A DNA stretch of 64,000 bases from Stereum hirsutum FP-91666 SS1 (lineage: Eukaryota; Basidiomycota; Agaricomycetes; Russulales; Stereaceae): contig NW_006763149.1 of NCBI RefSeq assembly GCF_000264905.1, positions 197,634 through 261,633 of the forward strand, written 5' to 3'. The notes beneath the pieces were generated by a model. The model had not been told where the DNA came from. It searched no databases and saw only the letters and a program-made list of their open reading frames with translations. This document shows positions 49,480 through 60,465 of this stretch, one piece after another. A program made the translations under genes and the position numbers. Position 1 is the stretch's first letter. Each line of letters starts with the position of its first letter.

Positions 49480-49487
49480 TATATAAG
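49480..49487 (+). promoter_or_regulatory. TATA box of the GH43 gene
   Basis: TATATAAG lies 87 bp upstream of the ATG at 49567. Confidence 0.5.
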
Positions 49488-49566
49488 ATGTAGGTCACCT
49501 TCCACTCTTACCTCTTTTTTTTCATCTGACGATTCTGTCAGACATTCAAACTTTTCACGATACACC

Positions 49567-50863
49567 ATGTTCTCCCTCTCCCTTGTCGGGCTGGTCGCAG
49601 TCTCGCTCGTCCCTTCGACCCTCGCGTCTATCTCTGAGGCCATCCCCTCTGACTTCCCCGACCCCAGTATCTTCCTGTGGGACGGCGTTCATTATGCATT
49701 CTCCACGTCCAGCGGCTCGCTGAAAGTTCCTGTCGCTACTTCTACGGACTTCGCTACCTGGACAAAGACCGGCAGTGATGCTCTGCCCACCCTCGGCGCC
49801 TGGAGTGACAACGGCGCAGTGTGGGCTCCCGATGTCGTTCAAATCGTCAGTTGTCCTCCCCGTGCTCTTACCACCACGAAATCATATTGACTATTTTCCA
49901 TGGGCGTGCAGGCGGACGGCAGCTTCGTGATGTACTACGCCGCTTCTCTAGCGGACGGCTCCACGCACTGTGTCGGTGCGGCTAAATCCACCAGTGTCTC
50001 TGGCCCTTACACCGCGGAGGCGAACTATATCGCTTGCCCGTCGAGGTATGTCTGCCACCTCAGTTGCTTATTTGATGCAGTTTCCTCATGATTTATGTCT
50101 CGTTACAGCCAGGGCGGTGCAATCGACCCTGCTGGCTTCGTCGACTCGGACGGCTCTCACTACGTCGTCTATAAAATTGATGGCAACAGCATCGGTCACG
50201 GAGGGTGAGCGTTTAGGTCCATAACTTCAAACGATGCGCCAAATTTCTGATCAATTCAACTTTCCACCTCTCCGTTTCTCGCTTAAATTGGGGCATCCTC
50301 GTACGCCACTTTCGCACGACACGCCACATTTCGCTTTCCTATGTACACAGCAACTGCAACAATGGCGTAGCGTGCGTTCACTTACATTCTGCTGCTCGAT
50401 CGTGATGGTATCTAAATGTCATGGACAATTTCACTGTAACAGCCCACTCGTATCCACCCCCATCATGATCCAGCCACTCGAGTCCGACGGCGTCACACCA
50501 ACCGGCTCCCCCACCCAACTCCTCGACCGCTCCGACGCAGACGGGCCCCTCATCGAAGCCCCCTCCCTGATTAAAGTCTCTGGAATCTACTACCTCTTCT
50601 TCTCGTCCAACTGTTACTCCAGCCAGTGGTACGACGTCACCTGGGCCACCGCCGACAGTCTCCTCGGTCCTTACACCAAGCGCGGACCTCTGCTCCTCAC
50701 TGGAACGCCTTACAGCCAGCTTTACGCTCCGGGAGGGATGGACGTTTCGGTGGATGGACAGAGGATGGTTTTCCATGCTGATCAGTCGACCTCTGGGTAT
50801 AATGGTGTTAGACCTATGTGGACTGCGTATATCACCGTCAGTAATTATCAGGTCACGATCTAG
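49567..50863 (+). CDS. secreted glycoside hydrolase family 43 protein
   Basis: Five exons (49567-49845, 49912-50045, 50109-50204, 50351-50371, 50443-50863; the fourth only 21 nt) join to 316 residues. A signal peptide (FSLSLVGLVAVSLVPSTLAS) is followed by the five-bladed propeller. Family catalytic residues are in place: the base Asp in DFPDPSIF, the pKa-modulating Asp in GGAIDPAGFVDSDG, and the acid Glu in DGPLIEAPSLIK. Family members are arabinanases, arabinofuranosidases and xylosidases acting on plant hemicellulose and pectin; which one cannot be told. A TATA box lies 87 bp upstream. Confidence 0.92.
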
Positions 50864-51559
50864 GAAGAAGTGTTATGAAGAGGGGTCTGGGATGTAAAAG
50901 AATCGGGAGTTGTGGAGGTGGAATTGGGATGGTATAGAAGGGTAGGCTAAGAGGTATCGGAGGTGGCAGATTGGACCGGGTGGCGGAAGCCCAACTGGCA
51001 ACTCGGCAGTATATATGACTATTTATTTTGGGACTTCTTGTGGTATACACTGTTGAATTGAATCGACTTGTCGCGCCATGCAAATCAGTACGCGGTGTCG
51101 AGAGTGTTTCAGCTGAGTGACGGACCCTCGGCAAAGTGGGCCACACATGCGCCACTCCCAGCTATGGCTTAGCCATCGGAAGTGACTGGGGAAACGAAAC
51201 GGTGATAGCAAGAATACAGACATCTGGTTACAAGTATAGTATGTTTTCCGGCAGAAGAAGGATGAATGAAGCCTAGATGCATGTACGTACGTGGCGAGCA
51301 AAGCAACGCTGGACAAGTTCATGAGCGGTGAACCAACATAAGTACAGAAGCGCACACAGGCTAGATAAAAAAAAACTGATATAACAATGGAGAGGATGGA
51401 GGGATGATTGGTGCACAAAGACATAAAGCATGATGGGACAGCATACAACGGACATGGAAGCAGAAGAACCGGAAAAAGAAAAGGAATAAGACGATAGGTT
51501 GAGTGGCGTGGAGTCCGCTAACTCGTGGATGAGCAGCAAGACCGAAGCAGTGAATTCGG
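50864..51559. other. gap with no assignable gene
   Basis: It lies between the convergent ends of the GH43 gene and the Cys-rich gene, and presumably holds both 3' UTRs. Minus frames at 51023-51630 are hydrophobic low-complexity shadows. Confidence 0.35.
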
Positions 51560-52342
51560 TTATGCAGAGGGTTTGTATGGCTTGCCGTAGCAGTCATAGC
51601 ACGTATTCGTCTCACTAAAAGGCCGGCCAACAGGACGAGAAAGGAAGGATGATAGGATCAACGACGCGCCACACACTCGTACCGAGGATCCACACAATGG
51701 ACGCACCTGATTGGAGACTCCAAACAACAATTCTTGCACACAACCCTCCCGCATCCCGGAGTCCACCCGTCCATCTCCCCATCGTACTGCTCGTTCTGCA
51801 CCTTATTCCCATAACCAAACGCGTCTTGCACGACGCTAGGACCGTCCTCGTCGCGAACCTTCCTCCTGCGAGGCGTGACTGACCCCACATTATTGTTACT
51901 CAGACTGAGCGCCATCCGACGTGGAGAAGGCGCGGGTGTAGCAGGTGGTGTCGGTGAATATGTCAGGAGAGGGGTAGGGGGTTGAGAAGGTGGCGCTGCC
52001 GAGCAGGTGCGCGAACATATGGGGCAGGTCGGCGCATTGCACCTGCGAGGCCATGCCGGTCGATGAGCACAAATATTGAAAGAAACATTCGTCAGCAAAA
52101 CCAAACGACGAGGAAGAACGCGTAAGAGAAACGCACCTGGCGCAGATGACGGCGTGGGCCGACTTCGGGCCTGTCAGAGCACGGTGGCACGACGAGCAGG
52201 CGACCGCCTTCAACAATCTGAAGTTGGGGATTTGACCTTCAGACGTCGCGTTCGACGCGTCGGGATCGATGTGTTGGGCTGGGTTGGCGTCCGACGCGAG
52301 GCGGCGTCGTTTGTGGGCTGGCATACGTCCTGGTTCTGTCAT
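51560..52342 (-). CDS. Cys-rich fungal protein, putative zinc-binding, unknown function
   Basis: Three exons. Exon 1 from the ATG at 52342 (alternative ATG at 52324) has a basic head and ACSSCHRAL then VICARC. Exon 2 continues NAPTCPICSRTC, a Pro-rich linker and GCGRVVCKNCCLE. Exon 3 (about 51620 to 51560) is ETNTCYDCYGKPYKPSA. The repeated CxxC pairs suggest two zinc clusters, the second with a RING-like or LIM-like look. A PSPRRM and RRRKV patch could be nuclear targeting. No characterised relative is known to me. Confidence 0.75.
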
Positions 52343-52548
52343 GAGTGGTGGGTGTCAGGTGCAAGGGATTGACTGCCGCGATTCTGTGTTTCGAGAGAAT
52401 ATGAAAAACATCGGCCGGAAGCTGTTCTATGAAGCCAAACACAATGGAGTGTCACGCAACCTGCCTCCTGACTAATCACTTCACCTAACTTCGGCGTTTA
52501 TATCACAAAACTGTGATAAAAAGCAATTGGCTACCACTACTGGCTACG
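52343..52548. other. short spacer; promoter region of the Cys-rich gene
   Basis: No gene seen. A short inverted repeat TATCACA-AAACTG-TGTGATA-like (TATCACAAAACTGTGATA) lies at 52501-52518, upstream of the tRNA-Gly 3' end. Confidence 0.3.
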
Positions 52549-52619
52549 TACACCGGACGGGAGTCGAACCCGTGCCGCTTGCTTGGAAGGCAAGCATGAT
52601 ACCGTTTCACCACCGGTGT
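52549..52619 (-). tRNA. tRNA-Gly (UCC)
   Basis: On the minus strand the acceptor ACACCGG/CCGGTGT, a normal D arm, the anticodon stem CTTGC/GCAAG with loop CTTCCAA (anticodon TCC), and the T arm with GGTTCGA form a complete 71-nt intron-less cloverleaf with discriminator A. Confidence 0.92.
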
Positions 52620-52799
52620 TTGTTTGTACCCTTGACTTTTACTAAGTTACCAATCCATTCGTGGGTCAAGATCCTACTAGACCATGTCCAGGTATTTCTC
52701 AGAAGCAAAAAAACAATAATGCCACCCAATGATACATACGGTCGGACGACTAGATCGTCCGGCTATCGAAAAAGCACTGTATATAATATACATATCAGA

Positions 52800-55659
52800 T
52801 TATGCTTTGGATGTCGGGCTTGATCTATATTCCTCCTTGATCATGTCCGCCAGCTTTTCCGCCGTCGCATAGCATGCCGCAACCTAACAGAATGAGTCGG
52901 GCGCCCAGATAATGAACAGCATCCCCGTCAGACAAATGTACACCTGCAATCCAAAGGTCGACGTACCGGATGTCCCGACACAATCAACGGAAATATCGAC
53001 GCGTCGCAGACTCTGAGACCCTTGACTCCGTATACCCGCAATTTCGCATCGACAACTGTATACAAGCCATAGAAATCAGTACACTTGCCCATACCAGTCA
53101 TATAAAGGGTTTGAAACTAGAGATTGTCGAAACTCACCGCCTCCCTGATCTCTCGGAGCCATTCTGCACGTACTGGCAGGATGGTACAAGGTCTCTACCC
53201 TCTCGAGCACGACCTTCCTGATCTCCTCGTCCGTCTTGAGATGCAGCTGATGGTCCAGGAGAACGTCCTTATCGTCCTGGTCAAGATGCGAGGCCAGCGG
53301 TTCCGTCTGCGCGATTCGGAGACATATCTTCATCCCCCGGACGAGTTTCTCAACATCCTCCGGAGTTTGCAAGTAGCTATATGAGGGATGAACCACCAGG
53401 AACCAACGCACGTCAGCACCATCCGACGACTCGGGACACGGATTGTGTAGAGGAAACAAACGCACTTCGGATTAACACTAGGCAACTCCCACGGATCCTT
53501 CGACTTCAACAACACCTCCCCCCGACTCGTCGGCCTCAACAAACAAGCATGCAGCCCGAACGTATGCATATCGAACCTGATCAGGCCATGCTCCTTATAC
53601 GCCAACGGCGTAGTATACAACTCGAGATCCGGGCCCCTCTCTACCTTCTCTCCTTCTTTCTCCTTCTCCTTCCCCTTACCTTTGCCCTTCTCATCCGCCA
53701 CAGCTACGCCAGCAGAACTATCCACAGCCAGAGGCGGCCCATACACATCCGTCGGGAACACCACGGGGTCGTCCACACGTACGAACGCCGCGGCGTCACC
53801 CAAGTTAGATGTAAGTGGACCGCCGTAGCCGAATGTGTAGAGAAAGAGGGCGCGAATGGCGCTGAAGGCCTCCTTGGGCGTTTTTGGGCGTATGTATTTG
53901 AGCGAGGCGTCGTGCTTGTCTTTGAAGTAGGCGTCGATGACGGGGTGGTCGACTAGGTTTTGGCCGATGGAGGGGATGTCGAGGATGGGAGTTATGTTGT
54001 GGGCTTGGAGATGGGAGGCGGGTCCGAGGCCGGAGAGCATGAGGATCTGGAGGATGTGTTAGTGGAATAACACAGGGAGGATAATTGGTCGAAAGTACGT
54101 GGGGTGTATGGATGGCCCCGGCACTATTATTACTTAAGCATGAGCAGAACAGTTCAACTGCATAACAACTGAACTACGCACGACATAATGACTTCCTTCC
54201 TCACAAAGACCTTATACCTGAATCCCTCTCGCAATTTCCCATACTCAACGCCGATCACCCTCGGCTCTCCTCCCTCAGCCTGAGAAGAGGTGTCGAACAA
54301 GAGTCGAGTGACGTGAGCGTGGATAGCGACGGTGAGGTTCGGCCTGGCGAGTACCTCGGGCGTGAGGTAGGCTGATTCTGCGGACACACGCTGGTGTTTC
54401 TCGTCGATGTATGTCACTAGAGGTCTGCGCGTAAATGACGACCGTAAAACTCGGTATTTTGAGATAGTAGAACGTACTGATCTACAACGCGTGCGTAACG
54501 GTTAGTGAAATTGCAACCAGACTGCGAGAGTTGAGGATGTACTCACTCTGCTGACACCCATCGTGCTCGTTCCCTTATTGAAGTCAGGAGTGAAGGGTAT
54601 ACCGATGCTCATACAAGCCTTGATGAACGACTTTGACGCCGGAGTCGCATAGTTGAAGTATCCGACTCGAACAGGACCGGAACTTCCTCTCGCAGATAAA
54701 TCGACCTCGGGATATCGCTCGTCGCGTTTATACGTTTCTAACTTCTTGAAGTACCTGTATCATTGTCGAGAGGAGATGCGCATGAGGCTATGAGAACTTC
54801 ATGCCAAAGAACTCGAGTTCAACAAACTGTGAGAACTGGCTCCAAGACCAAGAAGGGTCGTCAGTGATTGCCGCCCAGTCGTCGTAGTCTTGAGGCGCGC
54901 CATACTGTGCCCTGCGAGATATTTTCAGCTATTGCAGTCATGATCTGAACGAAGTTATTCAGGCATAAGACGATACGAACATCTGTGCATTGATTTGGGT
55001 GCCTATACGGATCATGATCCGTCGTGTCAGAGCTCCAAATATGGAACCAAACGATCACTTACATCCTCCCAGCAATTTTGCTAGACATCGAGGAGGTGGT
55101 ATGTCAGACTCTACCGAGAAGGCAAGTGGAGAGAATACGAACCACGAGGCCAATATCTCCGTTGACCAGCAGCGTAGATCTGAGGTTCAGTATGAAAGTT
55201 GAAAAGTTTATTCGTGCGGAAGAGTAAGCCGAAGCCCAAAGGCATTCGAGTCAAAGCGAGAGCTTTCCCGCTACATAAAGAAAACGGTGGTCCAATTGAA
55301 CGTCAGGAGGCATTTCTTCCGGGGAGATAGGGGCTATATACCTTCCACCAGCTTCGAGTAAAAGAACCTTGACATTCGGATCCTCACTTAGTCGAGAGAC
55401 GAGGGCGCAGCCAGAAGTACCTAGTGATTCATGTTATAGTTGTCATAAGCCTGGTGAGAACCAGCGAAACTGTACCTCCGCCAACTATGATGAAGTCGTA
55501 GTGTTGTTCGTCCAATTGATGGATGGAAGAAATCAACTTCGACCGTTTGGAATAACGGTAGCGAAGTACGATGACCAGTGCAGCGACGATACCTCCCAGA
55601 CCTGCCAATCGTGCACGAGAAGCGATCCACGCCCTGAGCACATCGAGTAATTTCGCCAT
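52800..55659 (-). CDS. GMC-family FAD oxidoreductase
   Basis: The start MAKLLDVLRAW at 55659 is followed by one membrane segment (LAGLGGIVAALVIVLRY), then the FAD motif DFIIVGGGTSGCALVSRLSE, with the GGG-T codons joined across an intron, and LLLEAGG. Later exons give FNKGTSTMGVSR, YLTPEVLARPNLTVAIHAHV, SGLGPASHLQAHNI with IGQNLVDHP, an inserted Lys/Glu-rich low-complexity loop (about 53640-53700), TLYHPASTCRMAP, and the C-terminal VVDAKLRVYGVKGLRVCDAS with VSGHP joined to VAACYATAEKLADM; the stop is at 52800. The two active-site His regions are present. It is an alcohol or choline-type oxidase or dehydrogenase; an N-terminal anchor in place of a signal peptide argues against a secreted aryl-alcohol oxidase. 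A minus-strand TATATAAAG box lies at 55742-55750. Some of the 10 or so internal joins are approximate. Confidence 0.9.
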
Positions 55660-56358
55660 GGAGCACAGGATCCGACTTGGCTGTAAAGCAGTTGAAGGTC
55701 GCGACAAGAGCACACAGTCGGCGTTTTAGCGGTCAGGCGCCTTTATATAGTAGGGACACAGCAAATGTTAGATGCACGGGGTGCGCGGGTGCGAAAAGGT
55801 TGCCTGAAATCACAGGGTACCATGGTCATCCCTTTGCCTTGGAGGGTCACGGAGCACGGCGTCTCCCAGGTTCGAGAGTTTATATATGTCAAACCGACCT
55901 CGTTCACGAGACGGTCTTCGCTGTTGTAGGAAAGTAGTCCCCACAGCTTATATGACCTTGAATCGTGTGATACGCTCTGAGTCGGAAAACCGAGATACAG
56001 CAGTCGACGGTCGTTGACAGCCGAGCCATAGGGGTGCCGGACACTGATTCGCGATTACGGCAGTGCAAGCACAGGCCGCACTTGCACCAAGTACAGTTGA
56101 AGCGGTTCATCGCTATTAACATTGACCAAAACTAAGAAAAAAACAAACTGACCGAGCAGTTGAGATATATGGGAGTATGGCCACAAACAGACACAAGAGG
56201 AGTGGCCAACCCGAGACTCGGGTTCGGATCCGGCCCAGCGCAGCGGCGTGCGGTCGTCTGAGCTGCCGGGACTCAAGCTTGTATTTCTATACGCTCTCTC
56301 CTTCCCTCCACACACCTCACCCTCTCTCCTCCGCCACGGCTCAGCACCGCGTCTGACG
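55660..56358. promoter_or_regulatory. divergent promoter region, GMC oxidoreductase (-) and epsin (+)
   Basis: It contains the TATATAAAG box for the minus gene (55742-55750) and a CT-rich tract just before the epsin start (about 56290-56335). Frames inside look like shadows. Confidence 0.45.
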
Positions 56359-58206
56359 ATGTCCATACAACACTTTGGCAAGGGCGCGCTTCGCGTGGCC
56401 AAGAATTATACCAAGGGCTACTCTGATGTCCAGGCCAAGGTTCGTGAGGCCACCTCGAACGACCCGTGGGGCCCCTCGGGAACGCAGATGAATGAGATAG
56501 CCCAAATGTCGTACAATCAGTGCGTGTTCTCGCAAGATGTTGCTGTGACATCATGCTAACCTAGATATAACCGCTCGTGCAGGAATGATTTCGTCGAAAT
56601 CATGGAGATGATCGACAAGAGGTTGAATGACAAGGGAAAGAACTGGCGCCACGTCTTCAAGGTACCCTATTTCTCCACTCTTTATTACTTCAACACCCCG
56701 AGCACTACTCAATCGCTGGCCGTATTGCTTGAAACAGTCCTTAACCGTCCTCGATTACCTTCTCCATGCTGGCTCAGAGAATGTCGTCATCTACTTCAGG
56801 GATAATATCTACATTATCAAGACACTCAAGGAATTCCAATATGTGGACGAATACGGAAAGGACCAAGGCGCCAACGTCCGACAAAAGGCCAAAGATATCA
56901 CCAACCTCCTCACTGACGAAGGCAGGCTACGTCAAGAACGTCGTTCACGGGCTAGCATGCGCGACCGTATGCTCGGTGCTCCCGGCGATGACGACGGCCT
57001 CGAGGGTGACGAGAACTCGAGGCGGCGGGCACACAGTAACCCTCCTGCAAGAAAGCGAGACGAAGACGAGCTTACGAAAGCTATCGAGGCGAGCAAGCGA
57101 AGCTTGGCGGAGGAGCAGGCGAGAGGTGCTGAAGACCGGGACTTGGCGGAGGCGATGAGGCTCAGTAAGGAGGAAGAGGAGAGGAGGGCCAGGGCCGCTC
57201 AAGACAGTGGTCCATTATTCGATGACCAGCAGAATGACTTGTACGTCTTGTTCTACCCTGTTGCTCCTCCACCACAAACTGAACCGCGACGTTTGCAGGT
57301 TGGGAAACCAAAACCTGCTCGTGGACCCTAATCCCATACCACAATTCCAGACAGGGCTTCAGCCTCAATTCACTGCAATCCAGCCCCAGTTTACATCGTT
57401 TAATCCATACCAGCAGCAGGCGCAACAGGAGGCAATGCAGGTACGCCTGTTTCTCTCCTACTATCCTTATCCGTCCTGTGTTCTGACGAGATTTGGTTCG
57501 GTCAGGCCGAGTACTTGCGCCAACAGCAAGAGTGGCTTGCACAGCAGCAACAATTGCAGGCTCAGGCCCAGGCGGCTCAGATGGCCCAACAACAGCAAGA
57601 GGAGCTCATGCGCCAGCAACAATACCTCATGATGCAGCAACAGCAACAACAGCAAATGCAGCCTCTTGTGCCACAGCCTACTGCGTTCGGGTATATACAC
57701 TTCCTTCTTTTCAGCTTGATCTTCTATATTTACGTTACCATGAATGCAGCTCGAACAACCCATTTGCTGCCTTCGGTTCTCCCCCGCCTATGCCAAGCAA
57801 CGCATCCTCTCCAGGCCCCGGCGCGGCCCCCAACCCCGTCAACTTCAATCTCGGTTCGACATACGAGAATCACAATACAGGCGCCAACCTTTCGAACAAC
57901 GAACTGCGACCAACTCCCCCACAACCGTCCACATCTGCGCCGCCCGGTGGCGGCAGCCAACGCGGCCCCAGAAAGGCAGATCAGGAGCACGCCCATCTCG
58001 CGAATCTGTTCGCCGCGAGGGAGGACGGTGTGGATACGTTTGGAAATTACGGTCAGCTCAGGTATGGTGGTACCGATGCGGGGAGATTGGTTACGCAGAA
58101 GACTGGGGCGCCGACGGGTGGGTCGTCGTTCAATCCGTTTGCTCAGCAGCAACAACAGCAGCAACACCAACAGCAGGGCAGCGATCAACCGTTTTTCTCG
58201 ATTTGA
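56359..58206 (+). CDS. epsin (ENTH-domain endocytic adaptor)
   Basis: Six exons (56359-56519, 56583-56661, 56738-57240, 57299-57440, 57506-57690, 57750-58206) join to 508 residues. The ENTH domain (about residues 10-140) has VREATSNDPWGPSG, FVEIMEMIDKRLNDKGKNWR and YLLHAGSENVV. Two ubiquitin-interacting motifs follow (DELTKAIEASKRSLAEE; DRDLAEAMRLSKEEEE), then a Gln-rich stretch, and two NPF motifs (NNPFAAFG, FNPFAQ) that bind EH-domain proteins. It ends QPFFSI. It binds PIP2 at the plasma membrane and links ubiquitinated cargo to clathrin. The Gln tracts may vary in length between strains. Confidence 0.94.
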
Positions 58207-59093
58207 GGTTCCTGCGCATTTCCTTGACATCTCTACTCTCGTTCATCTTCCCTTTCTTTCTTTACTCTTTTGTCTTGTCTTATGATCCATTCCTCGCTCT
58301 TAAAGCTACTTAATGTCCCTCTTCGTTTGGCTACCTCTGATTTTGTGTGAAAACCTTGTTCGGAAGTCCAAAGTCTGCCCCTCACTCATTCCTCACATCT
58401 TTCCGCTCTCTTCCCTGACCGGTGACCCTCACTACGCCCAAACCGCTTGCGTTCTATACCATCCGCCATGCATTTTATCTGTGCCATCGATCGTTCCCAT
58501 TCTCCTCCCATTCTGGTTAGGTAGGCTGCCCTCCCGCCGTCCTCCGTCCTTTCACTCTTTTTATTATTCTCGGTCCCCGCTCGCTCGTTCGATGATATCT
58601 TTTTTCCCTAGCCTTATGATTGACAATGTGCTGCTCCCTTGTATGAATTCTCCCCCAGTATTTTCTTCTTCCTTGTATATCGTAACACAGCTCGAATCGG
58701 AGGTGAAGTTATTGTGACAACGGACACGGATGATACTAGTAATATAAGGATCTACGGAATTGTGGTCGTCTGGACTTGGGGCTTGTAGAGGCTTTGACAT
58801 TTGAGCTACAGCGTGTATGTTAGAGTATGAAACTGCAACGATGAAGCACAAATATTCAGGGTTGGGAGGGACTATGGAGCAAGGTCGGTGTGGCGTCCTC
58901 CCACAACCAGGTCCCCGGCCTCGGGAGCAGCCGGGAATGATTCTTACTGGTGCCACGGTGCCACTTAACCGCTTGCGAACTTGATCGTTTTTGAATCGAC
59001 GAGGTGCACATGAAAGCACAAAGGTAATACATATATTCACCCACTCAATCACATCTCTAACAAAATAAACCGGCAGCTCTTGATTGAAAACCC
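58207..59093. other. 3' UTR of epsin and promoter of the PIG-X gene
   Basis: No supported gene; a 178-codon minus frame over 58564-59100 has no family signal and crosses both regions. Confidence 0.4.
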
Positions 59094-59915
59094 ATGGCAC
59101 ATCTCACATCCTCCCTCTCCTCTCACCAAGGCTTCCACACCACCGTATCCACATCCCTCCACATCCCATCCTCCGAGTGGCCCAAACCCCCTCTCACCTC
59201 TCCCGCCTCCTCATGCACCCTGCACCTGAACTTTGAGCTTCCAGAGCACGTCTTCGTAGACCCATACGAGCTGCACCATTATAGCGAATATTATTCGTTC
59301 CGTCTGTATGGGGCTTCGAATTTGGAGGCTCCGGTGTTTGCGGTGAAGGAGAATGCGCCTGTGCTTCTTGTCACGCCTGTGCTAGGCAAAGGAAATAGCA
59401 CTGCGCGAGAAGATGAGGATGTCGAGTTTGATGTTCCCCTGCATTTGCGGTATGGGGTTCCGTCTATAGGCTCCAGCGATTCGGAGGGTGTGGACGACGG
59501 GATGATCACGGTGTCGATCCCATCGCCGACAGCATTTTGGGCATGCGAACGAGAGACTGGTGGTCTGTACTTCCTCGACGCATCGTACTCACTTCGACTC
59601 AGCTCTGACAATCCCTTCACAGATTCAAACTCAGAGCACCTCTCAACCCGTCCCGAGGTCCTTCGGAATTCACCGCTCATCGCCCAATCCTTCCCAGATC
59701 CCTCGACCGCCCTCATCCTCTTCTCGCCCTCTTCCCCTCTACCAATCTCGCTAACAATCCGAATCCCAGTGGGACATATGCAGGATAGAGGGAGTGTGGA
59801 AGCGGTGACAGTGCTCGTGGTGTTGTTTTCGTTTGTTTATGTCGGTTGGAGGGCTTTGCGGACTACGAAACGGTTGGATGAGAGTGTATCTGTGTCGAAG
59901 GCAAAGATGGATTGA
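59094..59915 (+). CDS. PIG-X/PBN1-family GPI mannosyltransferase subunit
   Basis: A single-exon gene of 273 residues, one of the few intron-less genes here. The lumenal domain carries the family marks GFHTTVSTSLH, FELPEHVFVDPYELHHY, FRLYGASNLEAPVF and DVPLHLRYGVPS, and there is one C-terminal membrane helix (AVTVLVVLFSFVYVGW) before a short cytosolic tail. PIG-X/Pbn1 stabilises PIG-M/Gpi14, which adds the first mannose of the GPI anchor in the ER. There is no clear cleavable signal peptide; the first in-frame ATG was used. Confidence 0.87.
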   Translation: MAHLTSSLSSHQGFHTTVSTSLHIPSSEWPKPPLTSPASSCTLHLNFELPEHVFVDPYELHHYSEYYSFRLYGASNLEAPVFAVKENAPVLLVTPVLGKGNSTAREDEDVEFDVPLHLRYGVPSIGSSDSEGVDDGMITVSIPSPTAFWACERETGGLYFLDASYSLRLSSDNPFTDSNSEHLSTRPEVLRNSPLIAQSFPDPSTALILFSPSSPLPISLTIRIPVGHMQDRGSVEAVTVLVVLFSFVYVGWRALRTTKRLDESVSVSKAKMD

Positions 59916-60465
59916 GCTTGATTGTACTGATGTTTTTGGGATGCTTAGTTTTGTGATGTATACCCCAATGATTCTTGCTTGTTAGGTTAGAGCTTGTGTG
60001 GCGTCGGGCCACCCGTATTAAGTATTCCCCGGCTTTGCCAGCTGCATTGTTTTCATATCTCTCGCATAGCTCTCCTGCATATGTATTATCCGATAACTCT
60101 AAACCGAGGCTGATGATGAACATTCTAATTAAATGAGCTCTGTATCGAGGGTGAAGATGATTTCTGTGGCCGAACACGTGCCGAGCCTGCCCTAAACCGG
60201 GCTGGGCCACCGAAAGTGGACCACTTCGGTGACATCAAAATTTTGCCTTGACGCTGTGCTCGACGTCGACAAACAGGCTCTCGCCACCGCCGCCTCCTTT
60301 CCCCTGGCCGGACTGTCTTGTCTGAAACAATTCAAGAGCACTTGTCAATCAATAATCCATCTCCATCTTCAATTTGTGAGTGAGACATAATAAGCCTGCA
60401 AGACCCCTTGACCGCGTACTGACGGTGACATCCCTTCCGTCCTGGACAGTACGCTATAGCCCAGC
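59916..60465. other. gap; promoter and leader of eIF3a
   Basis: No supported gene. A likely leader intron may lie near 60320-60450, but its ends are not certain. Confidence 0.35.

Noticed and set aside
50378..50776. 132-codon minus frame
   Set aside because: Antisense shadow of the GH43 catalytic exon.
58564..59100. 178-codon minus frame
   Set aside because: Crosses the epsin 3' UTR and the PIG-X promoter and start; no family signal.
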